From Apium graveolens (Eukaryota > Streptophyta > Magnoliopsida > Apiales > Apiaceae): DNA of 64,000 nucleotides. The notes under the pieces are model-generated. The model searched no databases, was not told where the DNA came from, and was given only the letters and a program-made list of their open reading frames with translations. Position numbers and translations under genes: made by a program. Below are positions 11,767-24,176 of the stretch, one piece after another. The DNA is taken from positions 63,709,414-63,773,413 of the forward strand of contig NC_133653.1 of NCBI RefSeq assembly GCF_009905375.1, written 5' to 3'. The first letter of the stretch is position 1. The number at the start of each line of letters is the position of its first letter.

Positions 11767-14700
11767 ATGACTTCTACAGTTACAACAAAGCCATTCAATA
11801 ATAATGGTGCAAAGTTTGTTCCCAACAACTATGTAGCTATTTTGGACAAGATTAGTGTCTATCCTGACTACCACATCTTTCAGTACTTGTTGGCTGTCAG
11901 TAAAGTAGGTTATCCTTTAATGAACCTTGTTGTGAACTCTGGAGATTATGTTCTTACTTTATGGAGAACATGTAACTATGACGATGGTGGTGAGAATAGT
12001 ACTCCAAGCATCATCTTTGAATATGATGGACAAGATAAGATATTTACACCTCAGACTTTCAGGATAGCTCTTCAAATTCCTATTTATCAGTCTTACACAA
12101 CTTTCATTGGTGATGGAGAGATCAGGTGTTTCTTGACTCAAATTGGGTATGATAAGTATTTGAAGAATATAGGTCAACTAAAGAGGCCATGGCTTCGAAA
12201 AGAATGGAATTTCTTTTTTGACTATATCACTAGGGCTTTTAACAACAAGTGCACCAATTTTGATGATTTACCCATGATAACTCAGCAAATTGGGTATTCT
12301 CTAATTCATAATTTTAATTATGATTTTGGTCGCATAATCTTGTGTTTTGTAGGTGATAGATTAAAAGCTGATAGTAATACTATATATTATGCTCGATTCC
12401 GTTAGTTAATTTTTAATCAATGTTGTCCAAATATGGATATTTCAGCTACTCAGGTTATATCAGTATTTAAGCTAACCAAAAGAGCTTTTTCTGGTTCAAT
12501 TTCTAAAGACAAGGAGAGAGTAGTTGTTCCACCTCTCAGGGTACCAGTTTCTGCCAGGGACTTGCTAATTGCAAGGATGCCTGAGACATATACATAACAG
12601 AATGTGCAAAGAGCTAAGCTACATTCAATTACTGATGAGAATCCTTTGTAGCCAACCCAAACACCATCTCATACACAAGTCACCTCACGTCTCTCTCAAA
12701 AGGCATCTGTTGTAAAATTAAAGAGGGTAGCAAAGTCTGATGCCCCTTAAGGATCTAGACAGAGGCCTTCTCAGAAACCACATTTTAAATCTGTAAAAAA
12801 ACAGGGTGGCAAACAAGCATAAATTTCTCAATTTCTCAAGCCTTCAACCACACCAAAAAGAAAGTTTGTTGTTTCTATCTCAAACTCTGATTATGAGGAC
12901 ACATCTCCTCTGTCATCCAAATTCAAGAACATAAAGTCTAAGTCGGTCATAGTTGGCCAGGGTTCCAGCAAAAAGGCTAAACTGGCAAATACCGATGAAT
13001 CACAGGGCACAACAATACTCCACAAAAATCCAAGAAGTGATAAGGACAAAACAAATGCTGATGCTCCTGTTACAGTTTCTGATTTCCCTGTCAAGCAAAA
13101 GAGGAAAAAAAGAGAAGTTACTCATGAACAGGTGGGCAGAATCATGATGGGCATATTGGAAAGAGGAACCATTGTCCCTTTCAAAAGAAAATTGAAGAAG
13201 CAAAGCCAAAAATCAGCAAAAGAGAGGATTATTGAATCTCTCTTTGGACCCAGCCCACAAGAACATGTATCTTAAAGTAATACAACAGCTACTCATGGTC
13301 TAGTTCCATAAGAACCTTCAGCTTAAAGGATTGAAGAAAACATTTTTGCTGATCTTGGTACTGGTGAAGGTCTGTTTGTAGATGTTGATGAGACAGTAAA
13401 GTCTGATGCTGCACCACAATTTCCAATTGTAGCACATGATGACTTTGTTACTATTCCTGATTCTAAATCAGAAGAGCACACAAGAACCTACAACAACAAC
13501 TCAAGTTTCTTCAGTAGTAGCATCTCTCATTCTTCCTCTAAAGCTTCACAAGCTCAAGCTTCAATGCTGGTTGATGATGTTGGAAGGGTGCATATCACTC
13601 TAAATACTAATGATATCATTCAATTCCAGCCTATCACTTTCATGCCTATGGATGCACTAATAGAAACTGCACAAGGTACAAATTCTGATTTCTCATTATC
13701 AGCATCTATTTTAAATACTGATATTATCTCAGAATTAGATAATACCTTAAATACTAATGGGATGATCATGAGCAGTCCTTCCTATAGGGATGCCCCTGTT
13801 AATGTGACCATAACTAACTCTTCTCATCCACCTCTTATTTTTATAAGACATCAAATTATGAGCTTTTCTGATGAGATCGAGAGAAAAGATTTAGAGAAAA
13901 ATAGAAATAATAAGAGGCGGGCTCCTAACCTGGAAAAAGGATAGGTAGTTGAGGGACAAAATTTAGTTAATCCTAGTGAGGAAACTATGACTCTTAAAAG
14001 TCAAGAGATGAGTGGTGTGCGGGATAGTGAGACTACATTAAAAGAACATGAAGATTTAAGTGGTTACTTGTTTACTTTTGCAGGTGCTCATAGTTTACCA
14101 GAAATAGTAGCTGATTTTCAACCTGTAGTACCTCAGACATACTCTGATGCATCAAGTGCACATGTTGATATTTTCCCTGTTGGTATAAACATTGATACTC
14201 TATTGTAGTCCACTCCTTTCTACACTTCACCCATCATAACAATCCATGTTGTGATTAAGATAGTACAACAGTCCATTCATATCTCTAGTCCACCATCTAC
14301 AATCCCTATTTTTGTTGATGTTGATGTTGTAGAATAGTCCACTCTAGAAGCTGAAATTCCAGTGTTTGCTCCAATTCCTGACTCCCCAGTTCATTCTACT
14401 GCTAGAGAAGTGTTGGAAGTAGATGTTGATGTTCACATTCCATTAATTATTATCCTTGAGGAAATAGAGCTGGAAAATGCTGATGACAAGGAAGTTTTTG
14501 AAGCAGTTGGTTCTTATACAGCTCCCACTGATGATACTTTCTTAAATTCTAATGCTGAAGAAGAAGTGGCACATAAACTGAAAAAGTCAATTGCTGATGA
14601 TGAGGCCTCTATGCACTTTTGAGAAGAATATGGTGATTATGATGAAAATGACATTGATCCTTTGAAGATCAATGTTACCTTAGATCCTGATGAAGATCTT

Positions 14701-14959
14701 GAAGACATTATCTTTTCAGAGGATATCTCTTAGAGAGAGAGATGAGGCTGAAATGGCTGAGAAGGCTGCTGATACATCTCAACAGTATATATAGGAGGAG
14801 TGGGTCTCCAAATGGAAGAATCCAAATTACCCTGTTACTGTCAATCATGCCTCTCAGCATTTACAGACAGTTGAAAAACAAATAACAAATCCCGATATTC
14901 TGACTCATTTTAAGGCCTCTGGTTTTATGATCAAATCCATTCATTCAACTTAAACTAAG
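11767..14959 (+). pseudogene. ORF3 of SIRE-like copia element E1, N-terminal and middle part
   Basis: An intact 212-aa N-terminal piece (11,767-12,405) starts MTSTVTTKPFN and contains KRPWLRKEWNFFFDYITRAF, the same block found in E2 ORF3 near 4,860. It belongs to the plant retrotransposon ORF3 domain family annotated as putative plant transposon protein. After the stop at 12,403 the frame is recognisable but broken to 14,959. Pieces include a Lys-rich segment (12,890-13,270) and Asp/Glu/Val-rich low-complexity segments (13,564-14,622). The reading is interrupted at 14,959 by the solo LTR and resumes at 18,403. E1 pol is not in the window. Confidence 0.75.
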
Positions 14960-17900
14960 TGTAATATCCGGGATATATCGTGTAATTATTTTTGCTATTA
15001 TATAATTATTATGTGTGTTCAGTATCTATTCTGTGAGCTAATTGTTAAGTGTTATATGTACTTGAATATTCGAAAATAATATTAATTGAGTATTTTAATT
15101 TTTATATGTCCAAAATAAAATATAGATAATTGTCATATCTTCCTAATTATTTTTATGTTGGTTTATGGATTTATAAGAATCATATGAAATTTCTAAAAAA
15201 AAAAATTCGGGTAATTAAAATCTATTTTATAAAAACGGGAACCAACCGACGTCAACCGTTGTTACGTTTTTGGAACCCGAAACTCTTTTGAGAACTCCTT
15301 CCTAACCTAATTGTAATATTCCGAGCATATTCCATGTTTCGACTTTTTCGATCCGGTGTACGGTTTGTCCTGCGCGGGTCCCGGCGCAACGTTTTCGATA
15401 CAATATTCGTTTCGGTAAATCAATAATACCCGTATTTTCGATAAACGGGAGCTTTTTATTAAACTATCCCAATTATCACTTCGTAATACGTGTAACCAGG
15501 CGCTGAGACCAAGACCGCAGTACAAATTGTACTGATTTGGATAATTATCCCGAAAACCGATACCGTTTGGATCAGTTTTTACAAATAAATGTACCGTTTT
15601 ATATCCGGAATGATCCAACGGGATACAAATTTTCCGTAATTATAAATAGCCTTTTTCCGTATTTTATTTCGTATCAAAATCATTTGCAGATAGTTAATTA
15701 TATAATTTTCAGAGAAAAGCCCTAATTTCCTAAAACTGTTCTAAGAATCAAACAGCAAAACGAAGGCGTTACCTATCTCTGTTTTCAAAGCTTGAGTAAC
15801 CAAAACGAAGGATTTGAAGTGTTCTATCAGATTCTGAGCTTTGTTTCACTGCAGAAATCAAGGTTATTTTTCTAAAAATTTATTTATTTTCGAATTTATT
15901 TTATTAAAAATATGAATTTTTATTCGGATGATTGTTTGTATGATTTGATGATTGCATGTTGTAGGGCTTATTTTCCTGATGATTTTCATATGTCATACGT
16001 CTGATTTGGAGTTCAATAACATGTTCAAATTTGAGTTTAATTTTCGAATTTCAAAATTAGGGTTTATAACCCGTATGAATGTTCTTAATTGAAATTTGGG
16101 GGTTTCTTATTCTGTGATAGATTAATGTTGTGTTATAGTGGGTTGTATTCTCTGTGAAATTTGCAATCTAGTCGTATAAGTTTCATGAACCAACGAGGTC
16201 TGTAGAGAAGGGAGTTGTGTTTTGAAGTTTTCCGATGTTCGTCGGAAACTGCAAAACTTCACAGCCAAATTCCGGCCAACTCAGGGATTGTTGGGTTGTT
16301 TTGATTGCATGGTTGTATTCCTGGTGTTGTGTAGATGTGATCTGGAGGTGTTGGTGGAGTGAGGACGCCGGGAACGTGTTCTCCGGCCACCTCTGTGTTT
16401 TCCGGCGACGGGGTGTAAAAATTACAGTTTAGTACCCCAACTTTTGAAAACGATGCAGTTTGGTCCCTGTAGTTTCCAGAGTTTGCAAAAGTTGGATTCC
16501 TGTTTTAAAAATATTTAAAAATCATATTTCCTATTTATTTTTATTATAAAAATTCGTTTTTAAATTCTGAAAATTCTAAAAATTATTATTTTAATTCCGA
16601 AAATTATTTTTAATTCACAAATAAATCTAAATTAATTAGTTAATTAATTTCAGTTAATTTATAATTGATTAATTGGTCAATTAATTCGAAAATTAATTGA
16701 TTAATTGATTTAATTAATTATTAATTGATTTTAATTAATTATTTAATTAGATTTAATTATTTAAAAATGATTTAAAAATTCTGAAAAATAGTTTCGAGCT
16801 TTAAAATATTATTCTAAATTATTTCCAAGGCTCGATAATTATTCTAAAATTATTTCAGAGCCAGAATGGGCCAACCGAACCCTGTTTATTAACCCAAAAT
16901 TGATCCAACGACCCGTTTTAATTCCGAAAAATGTTTTAAAAATCATTTTAAATACCAGAAAGCCTATTTATGACCCGAGACTTCTTTATAAATAATATAT
17001 CATTGATTACGTGATGTATTATGTGCTATATGTGACTTGTTAATTGACTATCGGTCTATATATTCGGTGTTTATTTGATTATTGCATAACTTTCAATCCG
17101 TTAATCGGATTTGGGTAAAATGAAGGGTAGATAGAAGTATGTGTTGAATAGAATTCCATGAATAAATTATTGATAGATGCTTATGATATGTGAGCAGAAG
17201 AGGCAAGACGTAGAAAAAGGAAACAGGTAGTTAAGGAGTAAAACGGTTGTGATTGGAAGCGAGTACAGTGTAGTAAGCTAATACCAGGCAAGTGTTCTAA
17301 ACTTTCTCGAGATATTGTAGTACTTGATAATCCAATGATATTGCAAGTGCTTTGAAGCACAGAAACCTAAATCTTGATTTCAGTTATTGTTCTTGAGCCA
17401 TGAATCATATTCTTTCTAATCCATTGATTATTGTATACCCAAACAAGAACCACAAATCTACGATACTACTCCACAAATACATACAAACTAAATACCAGAC
17501 ACTGAAATGAACTATTATATACTCAGCCCATGGTATCTTATACTTTGAAAGACCAAATCCTTGAAACCTTGAAACGTTGATTCCTTTGTTATCCAATTCT
17601 TTCATTACCCAGCATCCAAGCTTTTAAATTGCCTTATTGATCCTTACAAGGATTGAAACCCTTTCATTGTTAAACATTTATTGTTGTTAATGATTTCGGT
17701 TATTGCTTATTATTGCATATTCTGTTATTATGTTAGAATTGGATTGTTTTTATAAAATTATGGACCAGATTCGTGGTCAGACCATATAATGGTCAAGTTA
17801 GGCCAATGTGTGCCTTGGATCCAGTAGTTAGAGCAATGATGTGTGCCTTGCTCGAGGTTAGTGCGTGACTGATCAGCAGCCTAACCTTGGTTTTTAAATT

Positions 17901-18397
17901 AAAAGTATAATATCCAATTCTAAATCCTAATCCATTGTTCACTTGATATCATAATCATATTCACCTGATGATCATTATTCTCAGTTTTGTCATTGTGACT
18001 TGCTGAGCTAGTTAGCTCATTTGTTCGATGTTGTTTATATTCTTTCCAGTTAAAAAGGAACCAGTTGGTAAAGAGGATCCTCAGTCCAACGCGAGAGCTA
18101 GGGGTTCAGGTTGAGAAAGCTGAGCTAGTAGGCTTCTTTTGGAATAATTTAAGTTTGTAAAAGTTTGTAATAATGTTTAATACTCAGTTTGAATTTGAAA
18201 TAGTTGGGATTTGAACGGTTTGTAATATATTAGTGTGTTTGGCTTGTGTGCATACTTTAACCTGTTGCGGTCCGTGGTGGTTGGTAAGTAGGGTCACTGC
18301 ATATATTATTATTATCTTTATTATTGTTATAAGCAGGTTATAATTAAGGTGTGTGTGTGGACCCCAAACTTCTGACCCGGGTTTGGAGGGCGCCACA
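14960..18397 (+). mobile_element. Solo LTR of a Ty3/gypsy-type element (3,438 bp)
   Basis: Begins TGTAATATCCGGG and ends GGCGCCACA, a TG...CA terminus. It is flanked by an exact 5-bp target duplication CTAAG (14,955-14,959 and 18,398-18,402), and E1 ORF3 sequence continues on the other side. It holds no gag or pol, which fits a solo LTR left by recombination between two LTRs. Length and terminal sequence suit Tekay/Del-like chromoviruses, but the lineage is an inference. A TATA-like TTATAAATAG at 15,641-15,650 could mark the U3/R boundary. An extreme AATTAATT-rich stretch spans 16,610-16,760. Short reading frames inside (15,537, 16,235, 17,405) look spurious. Confidence 0.85.
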
Positions 18398-18402
18398 CTA
18401 AG

Positions 18403-18621
18403 GCTCAAACATAAATGGATGTACTAAAGGATGTTTTTCATGAAGTCAAGACCAAGTCAGAGTTTGAGTTGCAAAAGCAAATAAAGCCTCTTGTTGTTAG
18501 ACAGGATAAACTGGAAGTCAATCAGGCTAAGATGGAAGCAACACAATCTAAAATGTCTAGACAACTGGATGAGGTTCAAGAGTCTCTAGAGCTGATAATT
18601 TCTCTCTTGCTTGGTGATGAT
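18403..18621 (+). pseudogene. E1 ORF3, coiled-coil segment between two insertions
   Basis: Encodes MDVLKDVFHEVKTKSEF followed by a heptad-like QAKMEATQSKMSRQLDEV segment ending LLLGDD, a likely coiled coil. It follows the CTAAG duplication of the solo LTR. It ends at the ATGAT duplication of CopB, after which the same frame resumes at 40,324 with AKKQETISKS. It is therefore one fragment of a single interrupted ORF3. Confidence 0.8.
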
Positions 18622-20118
18622 TAAAGGGTTTTATTGCATACACGAAAGCATGGATAACAATTTATAAGGCATAAAACCCTTATTAATCACATACGATTCG
18701 TAAATATAGTCAGCTATTCCTCAATGTGTGAAACACTCTACGGTATTCACCAAGAGATTGGATCGTCGGATTGAAGAAGAATGGTGTAGAGAGAATTAGG
18801 GTTGCCTCCCTCTTCAAAAATTCTTTAGAAAAATAGATTCGGCTAATAGGGTTTATAATAATATATTTATAGACAAAATTTCCAGCTAATATTTTTTCAT
18901 AAAATAATATTATTATTAACCCCATGTTTTGATTAATCTCATTAATCCAATAATTAATAATTAAAACTCTCTTAATCATTAATTCATTTTCAAAACTCTT
19001 TAGAAAAATAATTATCTCACTAAATTAATTTCATAAATTAAATTCTTAATTAATAATACTAAGAACTCATTTTAATTAATTAAATCATATTTAATTAATT
19101 ATAAACAAAAAATGTTAATCAGTTATTTATTTCATAAAGAATAATGACTAACTATTATTAATTAACTCCTCCACATATAAATCATTCTCTTTTATGGTGT
19201 GACCCTGTAGGTTCAATATTATAGCCGGTAGTAGAAATAAATAATAATAAAATCATTTTCTTATTATTTTTATGAATTCTTTAACTCATTAAATGTAATT
19301 AATAAATTATCATATTTATTCTACATCGTGAGGGATACTTCTCAATATATCGTGATTATCCGGATAATATGAATTCACTACTTAGAATACCAAGAACCTA
19401 GTGAATAGTTATTGTACAATAAATTCCTTCTGCCCTACAATGTCCTGACTAAAAATAAGGCATGGATCTCGTGTCAAGCCTATCTAATTTAATCATATAT
19501 TTTCCTCTTCAACATGCCTAGTTCTGTCTAATGCAAATTAGAAACTTCTTTATAATTTCATTCACTCTGGCCAGAGATTCCTCAACTAGCATAAGTAGAA
19601 TAGCACAGGACATTCTCTTCTTTCACTAGAAGGAGCAGATCCTTTATTGATCATTCACTATCTTCGTGTACCAATTCCTACACTTAGAAGAGCCCTTATA
19701 ATTTTCTTCATGACCTCAAGTCTAAGGACACTTGTACAACTATCACTATGTGAACAACTACTGATACGTGAGTGAACTCCATCAGTTATTCAGCTGTGCG
19801 AGTCATGTTCAGTGAACTTATTCTATAATAAGCACCTATATACTAGCTATAGTGTCACCACACAAATGTCTATGAGAACATTCATCCTTCATAATGAAGC
19901 AAGCATAGTATGTACCGATCTTTACGGATTACTAATTACCAGTTAGTAATCCTATGACCAGGAACTATTTAAGTTCAGAGTTATTATCTTTTAGGTCTCA
20001 ATATTATGATCTCATCATAATCCATAAAATCTTTAGTCTAAACTATGGTATATCTTATTTAAACACTTAAATAGATAAAGCCCGTGATAAAAATAAAACA
20101 AGTCTTTTATTAATATAA
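18622..20118 (-). repeat. 3' LTR of CopB, truncated at its U3 start
   Basis: Aligns along its length with the 5' LTR (38,660-40,323) with many small differences. Its outer end reads TAAAGGG where the partner has TGAAGGG, so the conserved TG has mutated. About 100 bp of U3 and the polypurine tract are missing at the inner end: sequence passes from the shared TCTTTTATTAATATAA straight into RNase H coding sequence at about 20,119. Confidence 0.85.
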
Positions 20119-20515
20119 TACCCATCTTGTCTTTATGACGATCAAAGTGACTTTGAGAAAGTGACTTTGTTAATGGGTCTGCTATTTTGTTATGTGTGTC
20201 AACTCTCTTGACGTTGACATCTCCTCTTTCAACAATATCCCTAATTAGATGAAAGCGCCACAGGACATGCTTGGAATTCTTATAAGATCTTGGTTCCTTA
20301 GCTTGTGTTATTGCCGCATTATTGTCATAGTACAGCATTATTGGCTCACTATGCTAGGAACAACTCCCAACTCAGAAATAAATTTCTGCATCCAAATAGC
20401 TTCTTTTGCAACTTCACTTGCAGCTATATACCCTGCTTCCGTTGTGGAGTCAACCAACATTGACTGTATGAAATTCTTCCAACTAACTGCCCCACCATTC
20501 AGGGTAAACACATAG
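20119..20515 (-). pseudogene. CopB RNase H, broken
   Basis: Two readings of the copia RNase H domain. The first (about 20,340-20,515) has STTEAGYIAASEVAKEAIWM, the usual TEAEY(I/M)A block with Glu-to-Gly at one position. The second (20,119-20,338) has YYDNNAAI and KIADPLTKSLSQSHFDRHKDKMGI, the C-terminal end. A frameshift separates them. The coding end is fused to the truncated LTR. Confidence 0.8.
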
Positions 20516-20589
20516 ACATGGATTTACTATCATCTATTTCTGACTAAAAACTAGAGTCTGTATACCCCTCTATTTTCAACTCAGAACCA

Positions 20590-21205
20590 CTATAAATCCG
20601 GCGGGCCTTGAATGGGCCTCCTTTTTTCTCGAAAATCTGGCCCGGCCCGAAAAGCCCGGATTTAAAAAAGCCCGAATAAAAGCTCAGATCGAAAAAAGCC
20701 CGGATAAAATCCCGGTTTGGCCCGGATAAAAACCCGGGCTTTTTGAAAAGCCCGATTAAAAAACCAAATTTTTATATAAAATTTGATAATTTACAATACT
20801 TTTTTATGATTTTTAGAATATTATATTATAATATTAGAAGCAATTAAAGTATATATGATTATTTATATATTATTTTTAAAAAGTAATATTAATTTCAGTG
20901 TCTAAACTACTCTATTTGATTTATCAAGATATTATTTTTTCCGGTATACAAACTACTCATAATTTGAGTTATAAAATATTAAAATATTTTTTAATATATA
21001 AATAAAAAGCCCGGATAAAGCCTGGTTCGGCCCGATCCGATCTGGCCCGGCCTGCGGGCCTAAAACGGGTCTTATATTTCTTAGGAAGCCCGACCCGACC
21101 CGATTTTTAAAAAAGCCCGGCCTAGTCCGTTTTCAAAAAAAAATGGGCTTTCTAAAGCCAGAATAAAACTCGGGCTGATGGGATTTTTGTGCATCTCTAA
21201 TGAGA
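20590..21205. mobile_element. hAT-type non-autonomous element, 5' truncated, inside CopB pol
   Basis: Replaces the RT segment between the YVDD box and RNase H. It contains many copies of AAAGCCCGGATAAA-like sequence and ends GTGCATCTCTA, the form of a hAT-type terminal repeat. The matching TAGAGATGCAC is not seen at the left, so the left end is cut or altered. Between the GC-rich ends lies an AT-rich core (20,770-21,000). No transposase coding sequence. Confidence 0.5.
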
Positions 21206-22020
21206 AGTATATCGTCCACATATAGTATTACGAATGTGACCGCGCTCCCACTAACCTTCTTGTAGATGCATGTTTCATCCATATTTTTGATGAAATCAAA
21301 ATCTTTGATTGTCTCATCAAAACGGGCGTTCCATGTGCTAGAAGTTTGCCTCAGTCCCTATATGGATCGATTTAGTTTATAAACTAGATTTTCATTTACT
21401 TTAGAAACAAATTATTCTGGTTGTGGCATATACACATCATCTTCAAGTTTCCCATTGAGGAAGGCCATTTTCACATCCATTTGCCAGATCTCATAGTCAT
21501 AGTAAGCCGCAATAGCAAGTAAAATCCGAATGGATTTAAGCAAGGCTACCAGCGAATAGGTTTCATCAAAGTCAATCCCTTGTCTTTGTTAAAATCATTT
21601 TGCCACAAGCCTGGCCTTATAAGTCTCCACATGGCCATCTGCTCCAATCTTTCTCTTATATAATTATTTGCACCCAATAGGCTTAACACCTTAAGGCGCC
21701 TCAACCAGAGTCCATACTTGGTCGGCATACCTGGAGTCCATTTCGAATTTCACGGCACTCTGCCATTTCTATAAGTCTTCACAACTCATAGCCCCATCAT
21801 AGGTCATAGGGTCTTCTTCATCAATAAGTGACATGTCATTTCCATTCTCAATAACGAGGCCATAATACCTCTCAGGTTGACGAGACACCCTATTTGACCT
21901 ATGCACAGGCTGTTCTATATAAGGTTGTACTTTCTGAATAGGTACTTCTTCTTGAACCGTTGTAGGTTGTACTTCTTAACTTCATTAAGGTCAACATTGC
22001 TCCCACTATTCTCTTCAAGG
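21206..22020 (-). pseudogene. CopB reverse transcriptase, N-terminal half
   Basis: Fragmentary readings of the RVT_2 domain. From high to low coordinates: QVWTLVEAP, IGCKYLYKRKIGADGHVETY, DFDETYSLVA, IWQMDVKMAFLNG, LEDDVYMPQPE and FVILYVDDILL. The YVDD catalytic box is present at about 21,210-21,225. Several stops and at least three frameshifts. The half after YVDD is missing, replaced by the hAT-type fragment. Confidence 0.8.
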
Positions 22021-22025
22021 ATAAA

Positions 22026-22880
22026 CTATTTCTCCAAGAAGGTCACGTTTCTGGAAATAAACACCCTTTGTTTGATATAAAAGTAATATCCTAAAGTCTC
22101 TTTTGGATATCCCACAAATCTACATTTTACGGATCTTGATTCTAGATTTTCATGTTCAACTTTCTTGACAAAAGCTGGACATCCCCAAATTCTAATGTGT
22201 TTAAGACTTGGCTTCCTTCTTTTCCATATCTCATTTGGAGTTTTCAAAACAGTTTTAGAAGATACCATGTTCAGTAAATATGTTGAAGTGTCTAAGGCAT
22301 AACCCCAAAGGGATACTGAAAGATCTGTATAGCTCATCATGGATCGAACCATGTCTAACAAAGTTCGGTTCCTCCTTTCAGTAACTCCGTTCAATTATAG
22401 AGTTACAGCGGAGTTACAGGAGGTGTCCATTGTGATAGTATATCGTTTTCTTTGAGATGATTTAGGAACTCCCCACTTAAGTATTCACCTTTTCGATCTG
22501 ATCGAAGAACTTTAATATTCATTTTGGTTTGTTTCTCTGCTTCATATCTATACTCTTTGAACTTTTCAAAAGCTTTGGATTTGTATTTCATTAAATACAC
22601 ATATCCAAATCTAGATTTATCATCCGTAAAAGTAATGAAGTATAAAAATCCTCTCATAGCTTGTGTTGACATTGGTCCACATACATCTGTGTATACTAAG
22701 CCTAACACATCTGCAGCTCTCTCTCTATGTCCAGTAAATATAGATTTGGTCATCTTACCCATGAGACAAGATTCGCATACCAGATATGATTCAAAATCAA
22801 ATGGTCCAAGTAACCCATCCTGGTGTAATGAGCGTAACTTTTTCTCACTAATATGACCTAGCCTATAGTTCCATAAATAG
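22026..22880 (-). pseudogene. CopB integrase, split by a frameshift
   Basis: The upstream part (22,403-22,762) contains YTDVCGP and VLRSDRKGEYLSGEF, holding the first two acidic catalytic residues. The downstream part (22,026-22,394) has NGVTERRNRTLLDMVRSMM, holding the third (Glu). The break lies at about 22,395-22,420, where an 8-bp AGTTACAG repeat looks like a small duplication. The C-terminal part has the copia signature WGCPAFVKK...RFVGYPKET. GAG-pre-integrase remains extend to about 22,880. Confidence 0.85.
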
Positions 22881-22897
22881 GTCAGATTTTCATCATC

Positions 22898-23363
22898 TCA
22901 TTTTCTTTTATTAGTTTGTTCAATCTGAAGTAAATCATTTCCTAAGTCGCATACATACAAACCATTATTTAAAGTACCACAACCATAAAGAACAATATCT
23001 CTAAGAATAGAAAATTCATTATTCTTAATAATAAATGAAAAACCATCCAAATCCAACATAAGAATAGAAATAATATTTCTCAAAATAGAGGGAATGTAAT
23101 AACAATTATTCAAAATAATTGTCTTTCCCGTAGGCATATGTAAACTAAATGATCCTACAGATATGGCGGCAACCCTTGCTCCATTGCCCATACGTAGAAT
23201 CACCTCATCTTCTTCAAGAGTCCTACTTCCCTTTAGTCCCTGCAACGAATTATAAAAATGAGAACGATATGCAGTATCTAATATCCAATTAGAAATTTGA
23301 ATTAGTGACATATTAACTTCGATCATGAACATACCCGAATCAGAAGGGGTAGTCTTACTAGCC
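22898..23363 (-). pseudogene. CopB protease region, cut by SIREx
   Basis: Reads NWILDTAYRSHFYNSLQGLK, an altered protease active site (usual D-[TS]-[GA] motif now DTA), then VILRMGNGARVAAISVGS and NNCYYIPSILRNIISILMLD. This matches the copia protease and the start of GAG-pre-integrase. The gag part of the same polyprotein continues at 36,205 on the other side of SIREx. Confidence 0.8.
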
Positions 23364-23368
23364 TTCTT

Positions 23369-23974
23369 TGTTAGGTCACACACACTGTAGAAGGGGATTG
23401 AATACAGTGTATAGCACAATCAAATCGAATATAAGAACTCAAGTAACAGAAAATAGATTTTATTCAACACAATAAACTCTGTTACAATATGGAACTGTCC
23501 GCTCTCAGTGATGAATAAATTATCACGAGAGCTGCTAGAGTTACAAAGAATAATAACTTCAATAATGATAACACTTATAGTGTAAACCCTATGCCTGTGT
23601 TTATATACTACACAGTTACAAGATAAATTCTAATTGATATGGAATATAATTCTGCTTCCTAAAATATATCAACTAGTTATCTTTTCTTCCAAGTATTCTA
23701 TTCTTCATAGAATTCTTTCTTCATGCATAATTCTTTCTGTCTTAGTCTCGATCTTCTTTCCTTTCAATCAGCCGCCTGACTTATCTGAAAGTCATCTTAA
23801 GTCCTGATATTATCTCCTGATAAATATCTTCTGATCACTTAAGTTCTGATATCTTAAGTTATGTCTTCAGTATAAGTGCTGATTTCCAGTTAAGAACTGA
23901 TTTGTCCTGTTAAGTAAGATCTGAAAACTAAACACAAATCATATTACACATGACATTATCAAATATATCTAACA
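23369..23974 (-). repeat. 3' LTR of SIREx (606 bp)
   Basis: On the minus strand runs TGTTAG to CTAACA. Directly inside it, at 23,975-23,989, is the polypurine tract (CAAGTTGGGGGAGAT on the minus strand), identical in core to that of E3. Its first 248 bp match the 5' LTR remnant at 35,952-36,199 with only a handful of differences. Confidence 0.92.
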
Positions 23975-24176
23975 ATCTCCCCCAACTTGTAAATTAGCAT
24001 AATATACAAGTTCAACAGATATTTGATGATTTCAAAAACATTAAGTACAAATGCATGAGAATTTGACTAGATAACTACAACTTACAGTCCTTTCAGCTTT
24101 ACCATCTTAAAATTCTGATAACAGCTTCAGTCTGTATACACTTCAGAATTTAAGCAGTTGTAGATCTTTGACGGCT

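Noticed and set aside
16235..16432. 65-aa Trp/Cys-rich frame inside the solo LTR
   Set aside because: LTRs of this type are non-coding and the composition looks like translated GT-rich DNA.
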